Assembly (NCBI GenBank): GCA_945876935.1
Contig: CAMCQA010000002.1
Span: 1-64,000 of the forward strand
Length of the DNA: 64,000 bases
DNA from: an uncultured Clostridia bacterium
Lineage (GTDB): Bacteria; Bacillota; Clostridia; Peptostreptococcales; Anaerovoracaceae
Direction: 5' to 3'
The notes under the pieces are model-generated. The model was not told where the DNA came from and did no database searches. It saw nothing but the letters and a program-made list of their open reading frames with translations. Positions 57,144-64,000 of the stretch are shown one piece after another. Position numbers and translations under genes: made by a program. Position 1 is the stretch's first letter. Each line of letters starts with the position of its first letter.

Positions 57144-59135
57144 TTGAATAAAGTCTTTAAAACATTAGCCATATACACAGTAATTTTTGCTGTTGTTTTC
57201 GGTCTTGTTACTTTCATAGACCAAAAGCCTTCAGGCGCTGTTAAGGAAGTTAGCTATTCAGAGTTTACAAACTATATAGCAAATGGCGAATTGAAGGAAG
57301 TAACCTTTAAAGAACTTGAAATTACAGGTGTTCTAAAGGATGATAAAAAAGTTCATACTTATGCTCATAGCAGTCTTGATATAAATAGACTGCATACTGA
57401 CTATCTAGATCAACAGAGCAGAGAAGGGCTTGTTAATGTAAAGAACACAAAGCCAGAGAAAGAGTCTTGGATAGTGTCTTTAATTCCTACGCTCATAATG
57501 ATAGGAGCTCTAGTTTTCTTCTGGACGATGATTATGAGACAGCAGGGTGGCGGCAAAGCCATGTCATTTGGTAAAAATAGAGCCAGACTTCAAAAGGAAA
57601 ACACGAAGAGGGTTACCTTTAAGGATGTTGCAGGTTTAGAGGAAGAAAAGGAAGAATTAGAAGAAATAGTGGACTATTTAAGAGGTCCAAAGAGATATAT
57701 TAGTCAAGGTGCTAGAATTCCAAAGGGAGTTTTGCTGGTAGGCCCTCCGGGAACAGGTAAGACTTACTTATCAAAAGCAACAGCTGGAGAAGCAGGAGTT
57801 CCTTTCTTTACGATTTCAGGATCAGATTTTGTTGAGATGTTTGTAGGGGTTGGAGCGTCTAGAGTTAGAGAACTGTTCAAAGAGGCGAAGGCTCATGCTC
57901 CGTGCATAATTTTCATAGATGAAATTGATGCAGTTGGTAGAAGAAGAGGAGCTGGAATGGGTGGTGGCCACGATGAAAGAGAGCAGACTCTTAACCAGCT
58001 ATTGGTTGAAATGGACGGTTTTGATGAGCATGCGGGAATAATTATTTTGGCTGCTACAAATAGACCTGATATACTAGACCCTGCATTATTGAGACCTGGT
58101 AGATTTGATAGACAGGTTGTCATAGACATTCCGGATATAAAGGGAAGAGAAGCTATATTCAATGTTCATGCTAAAAATAAGAATCTAGCGGATGATGTAG
58201 ATATGCACGTTTTGGCTAGAAGAACTCCAGGCTTTACACCTGCTGATATAGAAAATATGCTTAATGAAGCAGCTCTTTTGTCAATTAGAAGAAGAAAGAA
58301 CGCTATTGGAATGGCAGAAGTTGAGGAAGCTATAACAAAGGTTATAGCAGGTCCTCAGAAGAAGAGCAGAGTAGTAAGTGAAAAAGATAGATGGCTTACA
58401 GCTGTTCATGAAGCGGGTCATGCTGTTGTAGCAAGAACACTTCCTGATGCGGACCCTGTTCATCAGATTACTATTGTTCCTAGAGGAAGAGCTGGCGGTT
58501 TCACCATGACTCTACCTAAGGAGGAAGTGAGCTATGTAACTAAGAGCAGAATGGAGGCTATGATAGTTGAGCTTTTAGGAGGCAGAGTTGCAGAGCAAGT
58601 AATACTTGGAGAGATATCTACAGGAGCAAGTAATGATATACAGAGAGTTACAAGCATCGCAAGAGATATGGTTACAAAATACGGATTCAGTGAATCTCTT
58701 GGAACTATAAATTACAGCTCATCACAGGAATTGTTCCTTGGAAGAGATTTTGGCTCAAAGCAGGAGTACTCAGAAGATACAGCTAAACAGATAGATATAG
58801 AAGTTAAAAAGATAGTCCATACAGCATATGAAATGACAGTAAATATTATAAAGGAGTATAAGGATACGCTTTTAGAAATAGCTAATGCTCTTATGGAACT
58901 AGAAACTATCAATGGAGATCAGTTCGAGAAGTTGTTTAAGGGAGAAGCAACTAGCAAATCTCTTGCAGCAGAAGAGGAGAACCTAGATGAGACAAATAAG
59001 CATTCTGAAGAGAATAAGGTTGAAGAGATCTCTGAAGAGACACAACCACAAGATGAAAGTGAAAACAAAGAAGCTGAAAACATTGGCAAAGAAGATGAAG
59101 AAGCCTTCTCAGATGATATTCAAAAAGAAGAATAG
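57144..59135 (+). CDS. ftsH: ATP-dependent zinc metalloprotease FtsH
   Basis: TTG start; [24 protein letters not shown]. Confidence 0.97.
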   Translation: MNKVFKTLAIYTVIFAVVFGLVTFIDQKPSGAVKEVSYSEFTNYIANGELKEVTFKELEITGVLKDDKKVHTYAHSSLDINRLHTDYLDQQSREGLVNVKNTKPEKESWIVSLIPTLIMIGALVFFWTMIMRQQGGGKAMSFGKNRARLQKENTKRVTFKDVAGLEEEKEELEEIVDYLRGPKRYISQGARIPKGVLLVGPPGTGKTYLSKATAGEAGVPFFTISGSDFVEMFVGVGASRVRELFKEAKAHAPCIIFIDEIDAVGRRRGAGMGGGHDEREQTLNQLLVEMDGFDEHAGIIILAATNRPDILDPALLRPGRFDRQVVIDIPDIKGREAIFNVHAKNKNLADDVDMHVLARRTPGFTPADIENMLNEAALLSIRRRKNAIGMAEVEEAITKVIAGPQKKSRVVSEKDRWLTAVHEAGHAVVARTLPDADPVHQITIVPRGRAGGFTMTLPKEEVSYVTKSRMEAMIVELLGGRVAEQVILGEISTGASNDIQRVTSIARDMVTKYGFSESLGTINYSSSQELFLGRDFGSKQEYSEDTAKQIDIEVKKIVHTAYEMTVNIIKEYKDTLLEIANALMELETINGDQFEKLFKGEATSKSLAAEEENLDETNKHSEENKVEEISEETQPQDESENKEAENIGKEDEEAFSDDIQKEE

Positions 59136-59262
59136 ACACTCTCTAATTCGAAGAATTAAGATAATAAAGTGGACGATTGAGAAAACTTTCTTTATACTAA
59201 TTGCTGTAAAAGCAGCTAAAAAGATACGTTTTAAACTTGAAAAGAAGCAAAAGGTAAATTAA
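59113..59262 (+). CDS. Possible 49-aa basic single-TM peptide overlapping ftsH 3' end
   Basis: ATG 59113: [49 protein letters not shown]; +1 frame overlap. Confidence 0.3.
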   Translation: MIFKKKNRHSLIRRIKIIKWTIEKTFFILIAVKAAKKIRFKLEKKQKVN

Positions 59263-59278
59263 ACAAGGGTGAGAGCCT

Positions 59279-60838
59279 ATGAAAATTACAATTAAAGATT
59301 GTTTCAGATTACCAGCATTTGAAAATGCAGTAATACTGGCAGGACAAAATAAATTAGATACGATTTTCAAAAGAGTTACGGTTCTTGAAGAATCAAAAGC
59401 GGCAGATATTGACGAAACTAATATTGAGAAGAATGTTATGGTAATAACCGGTTTCTTTTCTGTTAGAGATGACGTTGATGAGCAATGTAAGATGATTGAA
59501 AAATCTGTTCATTGCGGGATGACTATACTAGTTATACATAGAATAGGTGATATTATAAAAGATGTCGACCCTAAAGTTGTTAGCCTATGTAAGAAACTGG
59601 GTATTGTTTTAATCGCATTAGATAAAAATAGAAAAATACAGACTTTTGAGATTATCGATGAAGTAACGCAGCTTCTATTTTATGGAAGGGAAGATGGCTT
59701 TGGGCAAGGTCGTTTGATAGATATAGCCTTTGAACTTATAAATTTTGATAAATATAGCAGTTTTGAAGAGGCTTTGACAGATGCGGCGAAGAGTTACAAT
59801 TTTCAATTTGTACTTATGAGTCAGGAGTTTAATCAAGTTCTAACTATAGAAACTAGATATATAACATCAGTAGAAGCAGCTATAAATTTAGCTAGGGAAA
59901 AAGAGATGGCTAAACGAGCGGGAATTCATACGATGATTGACGTAGATGGAGTTCTGACTTATTGGGGCATAGTTGTTTTAGGTGGCAGCGAGTATTATAT
60001 GTTTATAGTAGACAACGATGACAGCTACTCTGAGGAAGATATAATAAAACTTTCTACTCTAATTACTATGTCTATGGGAATGTGGCAATATGAGCCATCT
60101 AAGGATTTAGATAGCGAGCTTATAAAGGAACTTAAACGAGGCAACAATGCTGTAGCACACTCTATAAAAAATGATATGAAGATTGATGAAAAAGATTTCC
60201 GAAGCGTATTCTTCTGCAAAGGCCTTATGGAAAGTGGATGTAGAGATATTTGGAACAAGTATTGTTCTGACAACAATATCGATTCATATATGATTAGAGG
60301 ATTGTCAGAATCTAATGGTCTTCTTGTTAGCAAAGAGGCAGTTCCTCTTGTTGTAGCATTATACGACGAGGTGAAGTCAAAGAGAGATACTAAGATTTTC
60401 CATGTATCAGGAATATCAGGAATAGAGGATGCTAGCGAAGGCTTCACTTTGATTGGTGAGACTTGGCAGGCGGCGGAGAAGATATTTCCATTTAAGAGAA
60501 ACTTCTCTAAATATGATTTGACTATGGTCAAAAACTGCATAACTATCAACGAGATAGGTGGTTTTGTCAAGAGAAGCTTCACAAAGATATGGGAACCATT
60601 CAATGAAGAAAAGAGCGCTAAGGGAAGAGAACTTCTTAGAACTCTTGAAACTTTCGTTTTAGATGCTAATATGAGTCTACAAAAAACAGCAGAAACCCTA
60701 AATATGCACACCAACACTATCCAGTATAGAATGAAGAGAATCAGTGATATTTTAGGCGTTGAAATTACAGCTAGCAGAGCTATACCAGGAATAACAACTG
60801 CTACAGCTATAAGACGTTTGGATAGAGAGAGCATTTAA
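59279..60838 (+). CDS. PucR family transcriptional regulator
   Basis: N-term PucR domain; C-term MSLQKTAETLNMHTNTIQYRMKRISDILG HTH_30. Confidence 0.9.
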   Translation: MKITIKDCFRLPAFENAVILAGQNKLDTIFKRVTVLEESKAADIDETNIEKNVMVITGFFSVRDDVDEQCKMIEKSVHCGMTILVIHRIGDIIKDVDPKVVSLCKKLGIVLIALDKNRKIQTFEIIDEVTQLLFYGREDGFGQGRLIDIAFELINFDKYSSFEEALTDAAKSYNFQFVLMSQEFNQVLTIETRYITSVEAAINLAREKEMAKRAGIHTMIDVDGVLTYWGIVVLGGSEYYMFIVDNDDSYSEEDIIKLSTLITMSMGMWQYEPSKDLDSELIKELKRGNNAVAHSIKNDMKIDEKDFRSVFFCKGLMESGCRDIWNKYCSDNNIDSYMIRGLSESNGLLVSKEAVPLVVALYDEVKSKRDTKIFHVSGISGIEDASEGFTLIGETWQAAEKIFPFKRNFSKYDLTMVKNCITINEIGGFVKRSFTKIWEPFNEEKSAKGRELLRTLETFVLDANMSLQKTAETLNMHTNTIQYRMKRISDILGVEITASRAIPGITTATAIRRLDRESI

Positions 60839-60891
60839 GAATATTATCAATTAGAGAATAGTTTATGTTATGAGCTTGAAAGGAGAAAAAA

Positions 60892-61707
60892 TTGCTACTA
60901 GCATTTGATGTAGGTAACACAAATATTGTTTTAGGTGTTTTTAAAGATGGGGTCTTGGTAGAAAATTGGAGAATGGCGACAGACGCACAAAAAAGTGCCG
61001 ATGAATATGGTATGATAATAAATCAACTATTTAATCATTCTAACTTAGATAGCAGTGAAGTTAAGGATGTTATTATAGCAACTGTTGTACCATCAGTTTT
61101 ATACACTTTACAACATCTTTCTATGAAATATTTCAATAGAAAGGCTATTGTAATAGAATCAGGAGTTAAGACAGGACTTCTAATTAAATACGATAATCCT
61201 AAACAAGTAGGTTCTGATAGAATTGTTAATGCGGTAGCTGCTTATGAAAAATATGGAGGACCTCTTATTCTGATAGACTTTGGTACAGCAACTACATTCT
61301 GTGCTGTAACTGATAAGGCAGAGTATTTAGGCGGTGCTATTGCACCTGGTTTGAAAATATCAAGTGAAGCTCTTTTCAGTATGACATCTAAGCTTCCTAA
61401 GGTTGAATTAGAAACTCCAAAGAAAGCTATATCAACAAATACTATTCAGTCAATGCAGTCGGGACTTGTTTATGGACATATGGGTATGGTTGACTTTATT
61501 GTAGCTAAAATGAAAAAAGAGCTTGTTGATATGGGCTGTGAAGAAGCCGATATAAAGGTTATTGCTACGGGGGGACTTGCAACTCTAATTTCAGAAGGTC
61601 TGACATGTATAGATCAAGTTGATAAGATGCTAACTTTGGAAGGCCTTAGAATCATTTATGAAAAGAATAAGAAGGTAAGAAAGTTTCATTGCGATAAAAC
61701 AAAGTAA
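60892..61707 (+). CDS. coaX: Type III pantothenate kinase
   Basis: TTG start; LAFDVGNTNIVLGVF; GSDRIVNAVAA; DFGTATTF. Confidence 0.96.
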   Translation: MLLAFDVGNTNIVLGVFKDGVLVENWRMATDAQKSADEYGMIINQLFNHSNLDSSEVKDVIIATVVPSVLYTLQHLSMKYFNRKAIVIESGVKTGLLIKYDNPKQVGSDRIVNAVAAYEKYGGPLILIDFGTATTFCAVTDKAEYLGGAIAPGLKISSEALFSMTSKLPKVELETPKKAISTNTIQSMQSGLVYGHMGMVDFIVAKMKKELVDMGCEEADIKVIATGGLATLISEGLTCIDQVDKMLTLEGLRIIYEKNKKVRKFHCDKTK

Positions 61708-61717
61708 TATAAATTTC

Positions 61718-61748
61718 AGCTAGATGGACTTTGTCTATCTAGCTTTTC
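61718..61748 (+). terminator. Hairpin/terminator after coaX
   Basis: AGCTAGATGGAC TTT GTCTATCTAGCT TTT. Confidence 0.75.
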
Positions 61749-61768
61749 TAATAGAGAAAGGTAGTAAT

Positions 61769-62740
61769 ATGTATATAGGTGGGATTAAAATTGATAATCC
61801 TTTTCTTTCAGCACCATTAGCCGGTGTGACTGATAGTGCTATGCGAAGAATAAATAGAGATTTCGGCTCGTCTATGGTATTTTCTGAGATGATAAGCGGT
61901 AAGGGTCTCATATATAACAATAAGGGAACTGAAGAGTTATTATCTTTTGCAGCAGAAGAGGAGCCTATCGCATACCAAATTTTTGGATGTGATCCGGAAA
62001 TTATGGGCAAGACTGCAGCTATATTGTCAGAAAGAAAAAATAAAATAATAGATATAAATATGGGCTGCCCTGTTCCAAAAGTTGTGAAAAATGGTGAAGG
62101 TTCAGCTATGCTGAGGGATCCTAAAACAGTATATGAGGTTGTTAAATCTGTTGTGGAGAACGCCAATAAACCAGTAAGTGTTAAAATAAGACTGGGATGG
62201 GATGACGATAGCAAGAACTATATAGAGATAGCAAAAACTATAGAGAAAGCAGGTGCGTCAGCCATTACAGTCCATGGAAGAACCAGAGCTCAGTATTATT
62301 CTGGTAAAGCAGATTGGCAGGCTATAAAAGAGGTTAGAGAAGCTGTTAAAATCGATGTTATAGGTAATGGAGATATATTCTGCGGAGAAGATGCTATGGC
62401 TATGATGGAAAAAACAGGATGCCAACTCGTTATGATAGGACGAGGAATGCTTGGAAATCCATGGATTTTTCAGGATTGTAACAGACTATATAAAGGTGAT
62501 ATATATAATAAAAATATAGCTTTTTCTGAGAAGGCTGATACCATAAAAAAACATTTACAACTTTTGGTAGAGATTAAAGGTGAAGAAAGAGGTGTAAAGG
62601 AAATGAGAAAGCATATTGCATGGTATACTAAAGGTATGGCTAATAGCAGTTTTTTCAGAAATCAGTTAAACCAAATAGCATCTTTTGAAGAAGCCTTAGA
62701 AAAAATTGATGAGTTTGCTTATTTTATAGAAAGAAAATAA
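61769..62740 (+). CDS. dusB: tRNA-dihydrouridine synthase DusB
   Basis: NPFLSAPLAGVTDSAMRRI; DINMGCPVPKV; VHGRTRAQYYSG. Confidence 0.94.
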   Translation: MYIGGIKIDNPFLSAPLAGVTDSAMRRINRDFGSSMVFSEMISGKGLIYNNKGTEELLSFAAEEEPIAYQIFGCDPEIMGKTAAILSERKNKIIDINMGCPVPKVVKNGEGSAMLRDPKTVYEVVKSVVENANKPVSVKIRLGWDDDSKNYIEIAKTIEKAGASAITVHGRTRAQYYSGKADWQAIKEVREAVKIDVIGNGDIFCGEDAMAMMEKTGCQLVMIGRGMLGNPWIFQDCNRLYKGDIYNKNIAFSEKADTIKKHLQLLVEIKGEERGVKEMRKHIAWYTKGMANSSFFRNQLNQIASFEEALEKIDEFAYFIERK

Positions 62741-62778
62741 GCTTATAAATATGTTTTATAAAATAGGAGGAAATTAAT

Positions 62779-63012
62779 ATGGAAAACAAGATTAAAGAAG
62801 TACTAGAACAGATTAGACCATTCTTACAGAGAGATGGAGGAGATATTGATTTTGTTTCTTATAATGAAGAAACTAAGATTGTTACAGTTAAATTGCAGGG
62901 AGCATGTGCTGGATGTCCGGGCGCTCAGATGACTCTTAAAGGAATCGTTGAGAATATTCTTAAAGAAGCTCTTCCGGAACACGTTGAAGCTGTAGAATCA
63001 ACAAACTTTTAG
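62779..63012 (+). CDS. NifU C-terminal-like Fe-S scaffold protein
   Basis: IRPFLQRDGGDIDFV; LQGACAGCPGAQMTLKGIVE. Confidence 0.95.
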   Translation: MENKIKEVLEQIRPFLQRDGGDIDFVSYNEETKIVTVKLQGACAGCPGAQMTLKGIVENILKEALPEHVEAVESTNF

Positions 63013-63024
63013 ACAGAGGAAAAT

Positions 63025-64000
63025 ATGAGAGATAAAATAAGAGAGCAGCTTCAGAAGGAGAAGGAAAATATGGTTCTTAGCCTTCAGGAGCTTATTTCTA
63101 TTCCTAGTGTTTTAGGAGAAAAAAAAGCCAATGCTCCTTTTGGGCTAGAAGTAAAAAAAGCCTTTGAATATATGCTAAGAAAAGGTGAAGAAGATGGATT
63201 TTCTATTATTAATATAGATGGTTATGGCGGACATCTTCAGTGGAATAAAGAAAGTGGCAGTCAGTCTGATTTTGGTTACGGAGACACTATGGGCATTCTT
63301 TGTCACCTAGATGTCGTGCCCGCAGGTGAAGGCTGGAGCTACAATCCTTTCGGAAAAAACTTAGTAGACGGAAAGATTTATGGAAGAGGTTCGGCAGATG
63401 ACAAAGGACCTACGATAGCTGCTTACTATGCTGTAAAAGCTTTGAAAGATTTAGGCTTTAAACCATCTAAAAATATAAGAATAGTTTTAGGTTTAGATGA
63501 AGAAACAAATTGGCTAGGAATGGAGAAATACTTAGAAAAAGTCGAACCGGCTGATTTTGGTATAACACCAGATGGGGATTTTCCAGTAGTGAATGGAGAG
63601 AAAGGCATCTTAAGCTTCACTATAGCTAAAAAGTTTAAATCTGAAAAGCAAGAGGGTATACATCTTCGCAAAATAAAAGGCGGAAATGCTCATAATATGG
63701 TAGCTGACTGGGCACGAGCTGTTATCCTGTCTAGCAATAAAGATGATTATGGGCTAGTTAAGGAAATTTGTAATAATTTAGCTAGCCAAGGTTTTTCTAT
63801 AAAGACTAAGGGCATAGGTAAGAGCTTAGAAATTTATGTCGAAGGCGTATCGGCTCATGGATCAACTCCAGAAAAAGGCAAGAATGCTATATCAAAGATT
63901 ATGGAAATTCTATCAAAATTGAATATAGCCTCAGATGATATAGCAGAATTTATAGAATTTTACATTACGCATATAGGCTACGAGACAGAAGGTTCTTCCT
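63025..64000 (+). CDS. Dipeptidase PepV-like (M20), truncated by window end
   Basis: ATG 63025; MGILCHLDVVPAGEGWSYNPFG; GRGSADDKGPTIAAYYA; LGLDEETNW; frame open to 64000 and absent from the ORF track. Confidence 0.92.
   Translation, partial: MRDKIREQLQKEKENMVLSLQELISIPSVLGEKKANAPFGLEVKKAFEYMLRKGEEDGFSIINIDGYGGHLQWNKESGSQSDFGYGDTMGILCHLDVVPAGEGWSYNPFGKNLVDGKIYGRGSADDKGPTIAAYYAVKALKDLGFKPSKNIRIVLGLDEETNWLGMEKYLEKVEPADFGITPDGDFPVVNGEKGILSFTIAKKFKSEKQEGIHLRKIKGGNAHNMVADWARAVILSSNKDDYGLVKEICNNLASQGFSIKTKGIGKSLEIYVEGVSAHGSTPEKGKNAISKIMEILSKLNIASDDIAEFIEFYITHIGYETEGSS

Noticed and set aside
60025-60834. 269-aa minus-strand ORF
   Set aside because: Lies wholly antisense to the well-supported PucR regulator gene; composition fits a mirror ORF of a low-GC gene.
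61735-62214. 159-aa minus-strand ORF
   Set aside because: Antisense to dusB with no recognisable domain.
1-64000. CRISPR arrays, rRNA operons, intact IS elements, T-box or cobalamin riboswitches
   Set aside because: Looked for repeat-spacer arrays, transposase motifs and T-box-like GGTGGNACCGCG sequences by eye; none noticed. A cmscan/CRISPR search would be decisive.

Overview
Low-GC Firmicutes (Clostridia-type) chromosomal segment. It starts near oriC (mnmG end, rsmG, parA, parB, with two parS-like sites) and is densely coding, with almost no intact mobile DNA. Main blocks: (1) parAB region and a tRNA-Arg(CCU), followed by a ~1.4 kb graveyard holding a decayed phage head protein/CdiA_C-nuclease-like pseudogene; (2) a minus-strand aromatic operon aroF-aroB-aroA-aroC::chorismate mutase-aroE::aroK-ridA-tyrS, preceded by a short ORF encoding MRLESRNLWNVFGYYYSTSQLNVK and an intrinsic terminator, which looks like an aromatic leader-peptide attenuator; (3) a DUF1858 / unknown protein / hemerythrin cluster, then tpx and an ArsR regulator; (4) an enhancer-binding-protein-like regulator without a recognisable GAFTGA loop, an EamA transporter and the oxidative ornithine degradation operon ord-ortA-ortB-oraS-oraE, preceded by a good -24/-12 (sigma-54) candidate; (5) a complete FASII operon acpP-accB-accC-accDA(fused)-fabH-fabK-fabK2-fabD-fabG-fabF-fabZ-marR, with two identical palindromes at its promoter; (6) a large FMN-binding surface protein; (7) a GlmL/MutL-like gene and ornithine racemase, separated from the rest of the ornithine cluster; (8) housekeeping genes (nfo, alr, gatD-murT, tatD, tilS, ftsH, pucR-type regulator, coaX, dusB, nifU-like, pepV partial). 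The strongest candidate for an undescribed system is the aromatic leader-peptide attenuator. All family calls come from reading protein motifs by eye; no database search was run.
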